13,426 nucleotides of DNA from Desulfuromonadales bacterium (GTDB lineage: Bacteria; Desulfobacterota; Desulfuromonadia; Desulfuromonadales; BM103), in contig JAUWTX010000028.1 of assembly GCA_030614505.1 (NCBI GenBank), positions 1 to 13,426 on the forward strand, in the 5' to 3' direction. Position numbers and translations under genes: made by a program. Under the pieces are notes generated by a model, which saw only the letters and a program-made list of their open reading frames with translations, was not told the DNA's origin and ran no database searches. How positions within the stretch are numbered: position 1 is the stretch's first letter; each line of letters starts with the position of its first letter. This document shows positions 6,017 through 13,426 of this stretch, one piece after another.

Positions 6017-7018
6017 TTATTTCCAACAATGCGGATCAGGCTGATTAAAATCACCCGTCGTCGCGAAAGCTCGCGCAGTACACCCTCCCTGGCAATCGTC
6101 AAAGGCTGCACAACCGGAACATTTACCAGTAGCTTCCTTGTTGCGCATTGCCTTGAGAACCGGCGAATCGAACCAGATCGTTTCGAAGTCATCGTTCAAG
6201 ATGTTGCCGACAACAACAGGAATGAATCCACAGGGGGTAATGTCACCGTTCGGCCGCAAGTGCAGAGAAAGTTTGCCGCAGCTGCTGCCCTTGACCATGG
6301 TTTTTTCCTGGTACTCCGGTAGTGAAGCGATCACCGGATCGTCAAAAGAGATCTTCAGGTCATCAGTCTGATGTTTGACAGCAAGAGCTTCAAGATAGAA
6401 AGCCTGCCACTCTTCTGGCGTTAGATCGAGATCTTCACGATTCTTGAAACCACGACCGCTGCATTTAAAATTGTGCAGGTACACCTGACCAACCCCGTGA
6501 TCGCGAGCCAGGTCGAGCAGTTCACGAAAGGCCTGATAATTGATGCGCGAAATGACAGAACTCATGGTGCTCTTCAGACCAACCTTGTGCAGGGCATCAA
6601 GCCCGCGTAGCGCTCGTTCGTATGAGCCAGGCATATTGCGGAAGCTGTCATGAAGAGCCGGGTCTGAACTGTCGATGCTGATGCCGACGCTTTTAAAGCC
6701 AACATCCTTGAGCCGCTGAGCAGCCGCCTCGTCAAGTAGCCAACCGTTAGTATTCATCGAGACATTCAGACCGGCCTTTGAAGCATATTCGGCAATTTCA
6801 TAAAGATCATGACGAATCAACGGTTCGCCACCACCGAAATTGATAAAGGGCACCTGTTGTTCAACCAGAACATCTACGATCCGTTTGAGATCGTCAAATG
6901 CCAGTTCCGGACACTCTTCGTCTCGGCTGTAACAGTGATCGCAGGTGAAGTTACAGCGATAAGAGAGCGTCCAGTTAAAGGTCAACGGGGCAGAGAACAT
7001 TTCAGTCACTTCACTCAT
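6017..7018 (-). CDS. Radical SAM/SPASM peptide-modifying enzyme (GeoRSP-type)
   Basis: A 333-residue radical SAM enzyme. The SAM-binding cluster motif is Cys22, Cys26, Cys29 in YRCNFTCDHCY, the SAM-contact GGGEP is at 62-66, and a strand with SIDSSD at 114-119 is typical of the fold. The C-terminal SPASM domain is complete with Cys247, 263, then CSGCAAFDDCQGGC (300, 303, 309, 313) and Cys331, for two auxiliary 4Fe-4S clusters. Such enzymes install thioethers or C-C links in small peptides in the cytoplasm. The start is the ATG at 7018, overlapping the PqqD-like stop by 8 bases, so translation is coupled. The best substrate candidate is the 18-residue peptide encoded just downstream. I match it from memory to the GeoRSP radical SAM/SPASM family; the reaction is unknown. 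Confidence 0.92.
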   Translation of the reverse strand: MSEVTEMFSAPLTFNWTLSYRCNFTCDHCYSRDEECPELAFDDLKRIVDVLVEQQVPFINFGGGEPLIRHDLYEIAEYASKAGLNVSMNTNGWLLDEAAAQRLKDVGFKSVGISIDSSDPALHDSFRNMPGSYERALRGLDALHKVGLKSTMSSVISRINYQAFRELLDLARDHGVGQVYLHNFKCSGRGFKNREDLDLTPEEWQAFYLEALAVKHQTDDLKISFDDPVIASLPEYQEKTMVKGSSCGKLSLHLRPNGDITPCGFIPVVVGNILNDDFETIWFDSPVLKAMRNKEATGKCSGCAAFDDCQGGCTARAFATTGDFNQPDPHCWK

Positions 7019-7325
7019 TGATCAACCAGCCTCTTTCTGTCAGGTCGGCGACAAACTCGGCAACATCAGACTCAACTTCTGACTGCTCCACAGTGAATTC
7101 CTTTGCCAGCTCTCCAGCGATGTCTGTAAGAGATTGTTGGCCGTCACATTGTTGCCAGATCAGACCGCCGATCAGGTTGAGTTGATGCATCATGCCCGAC
7201 TGCAGAAGAATCACGGTGCCGCTGTCTTCAATTTCCTCACCTGTTTCCAGGGCCTTCAGGACCTCCGTCTGGCGACGGTTTTCGACCCGCCAGACGATTT
7301 CCGGATTACGTAGAGGTTTGTTCAC
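7011..7325 (-). CDS. PqqD-like peptide chaperone (GeoRSP-type)
   Basis: A 104-residue protein with the PqqD / RiPP-recognition-element layout: an N-terminal beta part (VNKPLRNPEIVWRVENRR), a central GTVILLQSGMMHQLNLIGGL in the place where PqqD has its 'hxlNxtg' strand, then WQQCDGQQSLTDIAGELAKE, the helix pair that follows in the family, and a C-terminal helix ending ERGWLINE. Such proteins bind the leader of a precursor peptide and present it to the radical SAM enzyme. I chose the GTG at 7325, preceded by AAAGGATAG; the longer open frame upstream only overlaps the transporter gene. It starts 40 bases after the YedE stop and overlaps the radical SAM gene by 8 bases, which supports a partnership. 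Confidence 0.85.
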   Translation of the reverse strand: MNKPLRNPEIVWRVENRRQTEVLKALETGEEIEDSGTVILLQSGMMHQLNLIGGLIWQQCDGQQSLTDIAGELAKEFTVEQSEVESDVAEFVADLTERGWLINE

Positions 7326-7365
7326 AAATTCTATCCTTTCAACACAGAAAACAACTTTTAAGCCC

Positions 7366-8436
7366 CTAAGCAGTTCGATCACGAAAGAGCAGACTGAGAC
7401 CCAGAACAAAAGCCAACCCAACAAGTACAGACACTTTACCAGCCAGAGTAACACCGGCAGCAGTTGCAGCGATCCCCCAGGACTGTACCAGGCCACCGCC
7501 GAGCAACATGCCAACCACTGCCAGACCGGCGTCCGCATCCCCCTCCCCGGCCTTGATCAATTGTCGGAAGGGACAACCGCCGATCAGAACGGACAGCCAA
7601 CCAACCAGCAGCATGCCAAGAAAGCTCCAGAGGTGCTCAAGGTGCGCACCCGGCTGTCCGTAAAAGCCAAAGCTGAAACGGCCCATCACCAGGTTGGTTC
7701 CGAAAGCACCCAGCAGAAAGGCGAAAAATCCCCAGAAAAGTGGACTTCGACTCCCCATTAACAGGCCGTCGCGGACACTGCCGGTGATACAGAAACGGCT
7801 GCGCTGGGCAAGCGCACCAAGCAGCAAACCAACCAGTAGTGAAATCATCAAGGGTGCATGTTGTGCTGCGCTACCACGTTCCGAGAAGAAGATGAATGCC
7901 GGACGGGCCAACAGGAACACGAGCAGCAGAACAAACCCTGCCGGCACCAGCAAACCGGTAGCGCCGCGTTCATCTTCGGTCCGGCCGAGGTCAATACCAC
8001 GGGCGAGCCCTTGCAAGCCCAACCACACTCCAGCAAACAGGCCAACGACCCCGGCTATAGCTGTCAGATCACCGGCGGTCAACCTGAGGAAAAGCTTGAT
8101 CGGGCAACCGATGAATACGGCACTGCCAACGATCAGGAAGACACCGGATACCAGCCTTGCCAGGGGGGCGCTCCCCCCGCGGGAACGAAATTCCCGAAAC
8201 ACGGAAGCACAAAAAATCGAGCCGAGCACGAAACCAATCAGTTCGGGACGCAAGTATTGCATGCGCTCATTATCATGCAACCCGAGCGCCCCGGATGAAT
8301 TTTCAATAAAGCAGGAGACACAAATTCCACTGTTCTGCGGGTTGCCCCAAACAGCCAGAAGTACCCCCAGCACGCCAAGGCCGACACCGGCAGCAAGAAT
8401 AACCCAGAAATGGCGGTCATACAGCGATGGGCTCAT
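7366..8436 (-). CDS. yedE: YedE/YeeE-family transporter (putative selenium transporter)
   Basis: A 356-residue polytopic membrane protein of the YeeE/YedE (DUF395) family, with about ten hydrophobic segments. The family's cysteines in short Gly-rich motifs are present: GICVSCFIE near the N-terminus, FIGCPIKLFLR, RSRFCITGSVRDG and GGCPFRQLIKAGEGD. YeeE of E. coli takes up thiosulfate. The YedE subgroup, to which the WGNPQNSGICVSCFIENS start points, is a putative selenium transporter named from its co-occurrence with selenium genes. The ATG at 8436 overlaps the upstream stop as ATGA and has GGAGG 6 bases before it. The PqqD-like gene follows after 40 bases. It would bring the sulfur or selenium species used by the downstream cassette; substrate choice is inferred from family and context. 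Confidence 0.88.
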   Translation of the reverse strand: MSPSLYDRHFWVILAAGVGLGVLGVLLAVWGNPQNSGICVSCFIENSSGALGLHDNERMQYLRPELIGFVLGSIFCASVFREFRSRGGSAPLARLVSGVFLIVGSAVFIGCPIKLFLRLTAGDLTAIAGVVGLFAGVWLGLQGLARGIDLGRTEDERGATGLLVPAGFVLLLVFLLARPAFIFFSERGSAAQHAPLMISLLVGLLLGALAQRSRFCITGSVRDGLLMGSRSPLFWGFFAFLLGAFGTNLVMGRFSFGFYGQPGAHLEHLWSFLGMLLVGWLSVLIGGCPFRQLIKAGEGDADAGLAVVGMLLGGGLVQSWGIAATAAGVTLAGKVSVLVGLAFVLGLSLLFRDRTA

Positions 8437-8975
8437 TCACAGCCTCCGGCTAGACGGCTCTGCAGATAGTAGCCATCTTTTACCACCTGTGCCAGGGACC
8501 GACTGTCAGGCTGGGAGCGGAGACGGTCACGGACTAATGGCAACCCCTCCGAGACCGCAGATTCAACTAAGGGTCTTTGACTAAGAGGGCTTGCAGGATC
8601 GACATAATCAGCGTTGCGCCTGACTGCCGCAGCAAGCTTTGTCAGAGCACGGTCAAAATGGCCCATGCGCAGCAGAATATCACCGCTCATCAGGTCGTTA
8701 TGAGCTGCACCGGGAAGAGTTCTGCCCAGCTCCTCCAGCTTGAGTAAAGCCTCCTGCAGAGCCCCGCTGTTGCGCAGGGCAACGACCGGGCTGTAATGCC
8801 TCTCAATGAATGCCACACGAGCCTGGTAGAGCATTTCTCTCTCCAGTTGACGATTCATGACAGAAGCTGCACGATTGTTTTCACCCGGACCGGCACCAGC
8901 CAGTAGAACTGCCGCAAAAAGCAGAACAACCACCAGAGAGGCTATCATCAGTTGATCAAATCGATCACGCAACAT
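8433..8975 (-). CDS. Membrane-anchored helical (TPR-like) repeat protein
   Basis: A 180-residue protein with one N-terminal membrane helix (about residues 10-27, MIASLVVVLLFAAVLLAGAG) followed by a helical, probably periplasmic, domain. Residues about 65-115 (ALQEALLKLEELGRTLPGAA, then DLMSGDILLRMGHFDRALTK) look like one or two tetratricopeptide repeats, which mediate protein contacts. I chose the ATG at 8975 because AGGAG lies 10 bases before it and because a longer frame reading upstream lies inside the binding-protein gene. It is sandwiched between the PhnD-like lipoprotein (4 bases apart) and YedE (ATGA overlap), which implies equal expression. It may hold the binding protein and transporter together. 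I know no named family for it. Confidence 0.75.
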   Translation of the reverse strand: MLRDRFDQLMIASLVVVLLFAAVLLAGAGPGENNRAASVMNRQLEREMLYQARVAFIERHYSPVVALRNSGALQEALLKLEELGRTLPGAAHNDLMSGDILLRMGHFDRALTKLAAAVRRNADYVDPASPLSQRPLVESAVSEGLPLVRDRLRSQPDSRSLAQVVKDGYYLQSRLAGGCE

Positions 8976-8979
8976 CGGA

Positions 8980-9879
8980 TCAGAACTCCTGGTATGGCGG
9001 CATATTAACGCGTTTTGCCATGACCCGGATCGGATCATAATCCTGGTCGAGCAGGGCTTCAAAACCATCGATCCAGGCCGCATCAAGCACCTTGAGCCTC
9101 TGGCCGTCGATTTCAACGGTCGCCTCCGGCGTCAGATCCAGCAAAACTTTGCGGAATTTCTCTGCCAACCCCTGGTCAACAGTTTTTGCCGCTCCAAAAG
9201 TGCAGTAAGGAATAGTTTCACTCTGAGCCAGAATCCGGAAATCATCAGCGCTGATCTTGCCCTCGCGCGTCATAATCTCGAGATCAAGGACCGGCGCTGC
9301 AGCGACATCATAATCACCGAAATAGACACCGTATATAACCTTTTCATGCTTAAAGGCGCCGCGTGGAAGAGCGTAATAATCAAGCTCGCGATCAGGGTCG
9401 AAGCCTGCCTTCAACATCAGATCGTATTGAGCCAGGTAACCGGTCGGTGCCAGTTGCGGGCCGAAGATCATCCGTTTGCCTCGCAAATCCTCGAGTGACT
9501 GTATCTGGCTATCTCGACGGACAATAATGGCACCGGCTGTATATGAACCGAATTGCCCGCGCTTCTCAGTCGCGATCAGTTGCAGGTCGTGATTCTCCTT
9601 CAAGATGATATAGAGCAGACTGTTACCGTGAACAAAATCGAACTCACCGGCAGCAAAGCGAGATTCCAGATCCTGGGTGTCAACCGGGATGGCCTCACAC
9701 GGACGTCCCAACTTCTGTTCCAGATAGGCAGTCAATGGCCGGAAGCGCTGCATCGTTTCTTCCACGCTGTTGCAGTTCATGTAGCCGATTCGAATCGGCG
9801 GACCTTCGAGGGGCTGTTCACAACCGTTTAAAGCAGCTCCGGCAAGAAGGAAGGTCAGAATAAGGATCAAATGCTTCAT
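8980..9879 (-). CDS. PhnD-like phosphate/phosphonate-type substrate-binding lipoprotein
   Basis: A 299-residue periplasmic binding protein of the PhnD/PtxB group. The signal ends in the lipobox LNGC (Cys20), so the mature protein is lipid-anchored. Family-type features are IRIGYMNCNSVEETMQRFRP, LTAYLEQKLGRP, FAAGEFDFVHGNSLLYI, the hinge segment SLEDLRGKRMIFGPQLAPTG, and a C-terminal domain with YYALPRGAFKHEKVIYGV and GDYDVAAAPVLDLE. No ABC permease or ATPase is encoded nearby, so it probably serves the YedE transporter or acts as a sensor or scavenger for an oxyanion. PhnD relatives bind phosphonate, phosphite, phosphate and similar anions; the ligand here cannot be read from sequence. The ATG at 9879 overlaps the NosD-like stop (ATGA). 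Confidence 0.88.
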   Translation of the reverse strand: MKHLILILTFLLAGAALNGCEQPLEGPPIRIGYMNCNSVEETMQRFRPLTAYLEQKLGRPCEAIPVDTQDLESRFAAGEFDFVHGNSLLYIILKENHDLQLIATEKRGQFGSYTAGAIIVRRDSQIQSLEDLRGKRMIFGPQLAPTGYLAQYDLMLKAGFDPDRELDYYALPRGAFKHEKVIYGVYFGDYDVAAAPVLDLEIMTREGKISADDFRILAQSETIPYCTFGAAKTVDQGLAEKFRKVLLDLTPEATVEIDGQRLKVLDAAWIDGFEALLDQDYDPIRVMAKRVNMPPYQEF

Positions 9880-10979
9880 GGAGTCTCCAACAAATTAAAG
9901 GGCAATGACTGCACCAGGGCATCTCGGCTATCAACCAGCCCCAACTCAGGGCGATCCAGGCCATCACGTATTGATGCGTCAATATCACCCGATTTAGCCG
10001 TCCCCCACCAGTTACTACGGGCATCAACAGCAGACGTACCATCGTTAATAAGCCCGTAGACACCGTTGTCAGTGATCATATTTCGCGTCAAACGCCCCTT
10101 GCTGTTCAACCAGCGCACGCCTGCACGGCCATTTCCAATGAGGCGGTTGTCAATAACCTCACCATTCGAGTCTTCAAGAAAAATGCCATGCTCGCTGTTG
10201 CCGGACAAATCATTGCTGACAACCCGCCCTTCGCTGCGTTGCAAGTAAAGCCCGCGACGGTTGCCGACAATTCGGTTGCCTCGCGCATGGATCTTGCCGT
10301 CACGGATGTTCACACCATTGACCAGGTTGTTTTCAATCACACAGGCGGTCATTTCCAGGTCGCTGTAGACACAGCGCAAGCCCCAGTGGCTGCCGGAAAT
10401 CGTTGAACCTTGCAAAGTGACTTTACTGTCACGGAACTGCACGCCGTTGTTATTGTCAAGAAAGCGGCAACCATCGATAACTACCTGTGATTCCTGGAAT
10501 TGCGCACCACGCATGTTTTTTCTGAAAGTGCTGTTCAGCAACTTGGCGCGAGAGAAATGAGCATGAAAACCACGGTAGCCATATTCGACGATACAATGTC
10601 CCAGAAGGTTTTCCTCTTCGCTCACCATCATATTGATCGCCCCCCAGTCACCGGGACGGGGAGTCTCTTCTGCAGAGGTAAAAAGGACAGGATCATCCTC
10701 TGTACCGAGGACACGAATCGTCCCCTGAGAAAAAATTTCATGTTCGCCGATACCATCGCCGTTGCTGTCAAAACGAGTGAAGCGGACTCGGCTGCCAGGG
10801 CGGATTTCCAGCGTTGTTCCAGTAGCCACCGTCAATATTCCGTCTATAAGAATATCGCCGCTCCAGACCGTATCCTCAAACAGGGTCTGCTCCCCCTTAT
10901 AGACCTGCGATTCACCAGCTGACGCCGATATAGGTCCGAACAAAGGCATTACGATCATAAGAAGACACCACCAACGCAT
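9876..10979 (-). CDS. NosD-like periplasmic right-handed beta-helix protein
   Basis: A 367-residue exported protein. After a Sec signal peptide (cleavage probably after ISASA or SAGES, near residue 22) comes a parallel beta-helix of about ten 22-24-residue coils with the NosD/PbH1 pattern, for example IENNLVNGVNIRDGKIHARG, IVGNRRGLYLQRSEGRV and LSGNSEHGIFLEDSNGEV. Asn/Gly ladders at coil turns are clear. Residues 71-81 (DSNGDGIGEHE) resemble a calcium-binding DxNxDG loop. NosD in nitrous oxide reductase operons works with a transporter in maturation of the copper-sulfur centre, but no NosF/NosY/NosZ is seen here. The N-terminal 110 residues align with the upstream beta-helix protein, so the two are paralogues. 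The ATG at 10979 overlaps the previous stop by one base (TGATG). Confidence 0.85.
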   Translation of the reverse strand: MRWWCLLMIVMPLFGPISASAGESQVYKGEQTLFEDTVWSGDILIDGILTVATGTTLEIRPGSRVRFTRFDSNGDGIGEHEIFSQGTIRVLGTEDDPVLFTSAEETPRPGDWGAINMMVSEEENLLGHCIVEYGYRGFHAHFSRAKLLNSTFRKNMRGAQFQESQVVIDGCRFLDNNNGVQFRDSKVTLQGSTISGSHWGLRCVYSDLEMTACVIENNLVNGVNIRDGKIHARGNRIVGNRRGLYLQRSEGRVVSNDLSGNSEHGIFLEDSNGEVIDNRLIGNGRAGVRWLNSKGRLTRNMITDNGVYGLINDGTSAVDARSNWWGTAKSGDIDASIRDGLDRPELGLVDSRDALVQSLPFNLLETP

Positions 10980-11815
10980 CACTCAACTCCAACCTGTCCC
11001 TGGCGACCAAGCCAACGGACGTTCTCACTATTATCAGTTACCGATTCAGGATCGAATGGCAGATCGCGGGGATAAAGGGCCAGTCCGATGGTATTGCCAC
11101 TGATCATGTTGTGTTCCAGCCAGGGACGGCTGGTCTCATCAACAAACACTGCCTCCTCATCGTGCCCGGTAATCTGATTGTTCAGCAAATAAGGGTTGGA
11201 ACCACGCCAGCAGAAGATACCCCCTTCACCGTCGAGTAAAATATTTTCCAGAATCTTCGGATGGCTCTTCTGTTGGGCAACAATGCCATAGCGGCAATTG
11301 GCGATCCTGTTTCCCTTGATTTCGGGAGAGGACGTGACGCATCTGACAGCAATATCGGCACGTTCCAATTCAACATACCGGATGCGACTTTCTGCAGCCT
11401 TATCAAGAGCAATGCCGGACCAGGCGATCTCTTCAGTTGCACTGGTCTCCACTATTACAAAACGCACTGGCAGATCTGGCGTTCCCTGGATGTCAAGTTT
11501 GCCTCTTATAAGCAGCTCGGTTTGAGAAGATAAATACTCCGGGTCGATCTTGGTCCCTTCCGCAGGCACGATGTTGATTTGTGTTCCGGCACGAACTGTC
11601 AAGGTGCCACCTTCCAGGATCAGTACGTCGCCGGCCATGGTCACTATCCCTTCCCAGAGCAGTTCTCCAGAATATGCGCCCTGGTACTCCGGCACCGTAA
11701 CACTCGCCTGCAGCTCCATATCACTTGCATATAATGAGGGCGACAAAGAGATCGCGGCCAGGTTTATGGCTACAGAAATAAACATTATTTTCCAGCGAGT
11801 TAGCATCATATCCAT
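10979..11815 (-). CDS. Periplasmic beta-helix protein, paralogue of the NosD-like neighbour
   Basis: A 278-residue exported protein with a signal peptide ending near SLYAS (about residue 31). The mature part starts with strands (YSGELLWEGIVTMAGDVLIL) that align with the NosD-like protein downstream, including the shared GTxLxIRxGxxIN and WxGI elements. It then continues with beta-helix coils such as SRIRYVELERADIAVRC, IKGNRIANCRYGIVAQQ and LEHNMISGNTIGLALYP. It has fewer coils than its neighbour (about six). The ATG at 11815 has GGAG 5 bases upstream and overlaps the end of the upstream gene. It may form a heterodimer or scaffold with the other beta-helix protein. The function is not known, and no ligand or catalytic residue stands out. 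Confidence 0.82.
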   Translation of the reverse strand: MDMMLTRWKIMFISVAINLAAISLSPSLYASDMELQASVTVPEYQGAYSGELLWEGIVTMAGDVLILEGGTLTVRAGTQINIVPAEGTKIDPEYLSSQTELLIRGKLDIQGTPDLPVRFVIVETSATEEIAWSGIALDKAAESRIRYVELERADIAVRCVTSSPEIKGNRIANCRYGIVAQQKSHPKILENILLDGEGGIFCWRGSNPYLLNNQITGHDEEAVFVDETSRPWLEHNMISGNTIGLALYPRDLPFDPESVTDNSENVRWLGRQGQVGVE

Positions 11816-12285
11816 CGACGCTCCATGAAGAATTGACGGGCAACAGCCATAGCACTTTCCCCAGCATCAATCCTGCTCACCAGTCGTGCAACATCCTCAT
11901 ACTTAAGCAGCCGATTGAGTTTCCTGATGGCTGGCAAAACGGTGGTAAACTGCAGCTCCTCCAGAGGGCGCTTACCTGTCGCCAGCAGCGGCAGGCCCAT
12001 TATATGAAATACTGTATTGTCGAGTATTTCATCTGTCAGCACCAGAACCAGGTCAGCTTTTTCATTGGACAGAAGAGCAAATGGATCCTGGCCTTTTTCG
12101 ATCTCGACACGCTTGCTTTCAACTCCGGTCTTTTCCTGAACATAGAGCGTGACCAGTGCAAAAAGAGCATCACTCTGCCCCCCCTGCTCTACACCGACAA
12201 AGAGTTTCGGGCCGAAGCAGGCCTGCACCGGCAGACATGTCAGCATGACCGACAAAACTATCAAGACTAACGAACGAATAGCCAT
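11806..12285 (-). CDS. Small exported substrate-binding-like protein
   Basis: A 159-residue exported protein. The signal peptide runs MAIRSLVLIVLSVMLTCLPV and ends at QAC. Cleavage before that Cys is possible, but the lipobox is weak. The mature start GPKLFVGVEQGGQSDALFAL and the following VEIEKGQDPFALLSNEKADL plus LVLVLTDEIL resemble the first lobe of an OpuAC- or type 2-like periplasmic binding protein. At this length there is room for only one lobe. The gene overlaps the iron-sulfur protein gene by 19 bases and the beta-helix gene by 10, so translation is tightly coupled. I do not recognise a named family. It may be a fragment that has become a stand-alone periplasmic subunit of the system. 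Confidence 0.72.
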   Translation of the reverse strand: MAIRSLVLIVLSVMLTCLPVQACFGPKLFVGVEQGGQSDALFALVTLYVQEKTGVESKRVEIEKGQDPFALLSNEKADLVLVLTDEILDNTVFHIMGLPLLATGKRPLEELQFTTVLPAIRKLNRLLKYEDVARLVSRIDAGESAMAVARQFFMERRWI

Positions 12286-13426
12286 TCAATCACCGTAGAA
12301 CCGTAAAAACCGGACAGGACAACAAGTGTTACCAAAGCCGCCACAAAAAATGGCCGATCAATTTTCTGCTGGCCCTCGTATTCAGTGCTCGCAACAATCC
12401 AGGCGGCAAAACCGGACAGCGATAACCCTGCCACGAGCAATACAACAACCACCCACTTAAGAATATCCAGAGAAACGATAACACCAGGTGGTGATAAGGT
12501 CTGCATAACGTTGATTGCCAGAAAGCTCTTCACTCCGGACGGATCTTGAAGCGCCAGCGGCAAATAAGCAAACTTGGCATTCAATTTCACGACCGCCAAG
12601 GCCAGATGGGCCGCCAGAACCAGCGGCAGCAATGGCAGCGCCAGACGTCCAAGCAACGACATGAAATCTGAGGGTGAGAATGTCGTAGCGACACCACTTG
12701 TCACCGGTTCGTTTGACACCGCATCATTCGCCAAATGGGCAGGCTCACCATCCAGGGTTGAAACTTTAACCTGGCCAACCAGGTATACGAGCAACCCCGG
12801 CACAAGCAGCAGTAACGGAAAGATAAGGCCGATCCAGACCATAGCGAGCGGATAGAACCCGGCAGCATCCCAGCCGAGCGATAATGCCAGCTTCTCCGGT
12901 AGCCAGAAGATCGCTTCACGCAGGTCTACATAAACTTTGGCAAAGTTGGCGGTCAACATTCCCAGCAGCACCAGGAAGAAGAGCGCCTCACTGGGACGCA
13001 GGCCGCCTTGCCGTAAATCTCCAGGCCAGCTACGGAAACCGAGAGAGACATTATCGTTGCAGCAGTTCTGGACGCAGTTCAAACAAAGGGTACATGTGGC
13101 ACTATCATTGATTTCTGCCGGCACCAGAGCAACCGGACAGCCTTCTGCCCGTGTTCGCCAGTTGAGTCGCAACCCCCCAAGAGCTGCCTGTCTCCAGACC
13201 AGTCCTGTCGAGATACACGGTTTATCCTGACAACCGGCACAAACACCCTGTTCCCTGACCCGCAATTGCCATGGAGCCAGGCGAGCATAGAGACTGAACA
13301 CTGCACCAGCCGGGCAGAACAGCAGGCAGAATGAGCGCCGCCGGAAAACCAGACCGGCAACAAGAGCCAGAATCACCATCCAGGCCAGCAAGACAGCTGT
13401 GTAATCCGGGTAACGATGGATTGCCA
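12267..13426 (-). CDS. Membrane iron-sulfur protein, NosR/NapH-like, 5' end outside window
   Basis: The frame is open to the window edge, so the N-terminus is missing; a TTG at 13391 is inside the gene and not its start. The visible 386 codons begin with a membrane helix, then RRRSFCLLFCPAGAVFSLYA, the CxxxCP element of NosR/NapH/RdxA membrane polyferredoxins. Two cysteine clusters follow, CAGCQDKPC and CTLCLNCVQNC, for 4Fe-4S binding, then about five more hydrophobic segments. Such proteins pass electrons from the quinone pool to periplasmic redox enzymes. The gene leads the visible run of overlapping genes and overlaps the next by 19 bases. It probably powers or reduces something handled by the periplasmic partners; that is inference. 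The cluster cysteines are not in the spacing of a simple bacterial 2[4Fe-4S] ferredoxin, so cluster number is uncertain. Confidence 0.85.
   Translation of the reverse strand, partial: AIHRYPDYTAVLLAWMVILALVAGLVFRRRSFCLLFCPAGAVFSLYARLAPWQLRVREQGVCAGCQDKPCISTGLVWRQAALGGLRLNWRTRAEGCPVALVPAEINDSATCTLCLNCVQNCCNDNVSLGFRSWPGDLRQGGLRPSEALFFLVLLGMLTANFAKVYVDLREAIFWLPEKLALSLGWDAAGFYPLAMVWIGLIFPLLLLVPGLLVYLVGQVKVSTLDGEPAHLANDAVSNEPVTSGVATTFSPSDFMSLLGRLALPLLPLVLAAHLALAVVKLNAKFAYLPLALQDPSGVKSFLAINVMQTLSPPGVIVSLDILKWVVVVLLVAGLSLSGFAAWIVASTEYEGQQKIDRPFFVAALVTLVVLSGFYGSTVIEWLFVR

Noticed and set aside
5827..6192. 121-codon minus-strand frame through repeat element 3
   Set aside because: It runs out of frame through the end of the radical SAM gene and the repeat. 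It has no family features and conflicts with the well-supported peptide start.
7326..7538. Longer N-terminal extension of the PqqD-like protein
   Set aside because: It overlaps the end of YedE in another frame and looks like membrane-protein shadow. The GTG at 7325 with AAAGGATAG fits the family start.
7694..8584. 296-codon open frame on the plus strand
   Set aside because: It is antisense to the YedE gene and its upstream neighbour. Its Pro/Arg/Ser-rich translation is typical of a shadow of GC-rich membrane-protein codons.
8976..9116. Longer N-terminal extension of the helical-repeat protein
   Set aside because: It lies inside the PhnD-like gene in another frame. The ATG at 8975 with AGGAG is followed at once by a normal membrane anchor.

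Overview
The window looks like chromosomal DNA from a Desulfuromonadales/Geobacter-type bacterium (Desulfuromonadia). This rests on gene content: a GeoRSP-like PqqD / radical SAM / SPASM cassette, a YedE-type transporter, and the house-keeping set ksgA, DUF2062, tsaD and a PIN-PhoH ATPase. I could not check it against a database. Every supportable gene is on the minus strand, so transcription runs from base 13426 towards base 1. I see no tRNA, rRNA, CRISPR array, transposase or convincing rho-independent terminator.

Bases 13426 to 7366 hold a tightly packed run in which most neighbours overlap by a few bases. In order it encodes a NosR/NapH-like membrane iron-sulfur protein (cut by the window edge), a small exported substrate-binding-like protein, two paralogous exported beta-helix proteins (the second NosD-like), a PhnD-type binding lipoprotein, a membrane-anchored helical-repeat protein, and a YedE-family (putative selenium/sulfur) transporter.

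Bases 7325 to 3568 continue on the same strand with a peptide-modification cassette. It holds a PqqD-like peptide chaperone, a complete radical SAM/SPASM enzyme, an 18-codon peptide gene behind a strong ribosome binding site, a second SPASM protein with no radical SAM cysteine motif, and a cysteine desulfurase-family enzyme. The peptide ends Cys-UGA, and a hairpin starts exactly at that UGA. The reading frame continues for seven more codons to a second UGA. The peptide is the best candidate substrate of the two SPASM proteins. Because a selenium-type transporter and a desulfurase flank the cassette, it is worth asking whether the UGA is read as selenocysteine. That last point is inference.

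Bases 3523 to 1 are mostly house-keeping genes: a small lipoprotein, a PIN-PhoH ATPase whose start codon is out of frame by one base in an A-run, tsaD, a DUF2062 membrane protein and the start of ksgA. Three intergenic elements (82-226, 1762-1879, 5853-6012) share one design: inverted arms made of degenerate 7-bp units around 74-117 bp of interior. They abut start or stop codons. In two cases they replace the Shine-Dalgarno region, and in one they encode the tail of a protein. No gene-free stretch exceeds 300 bases.
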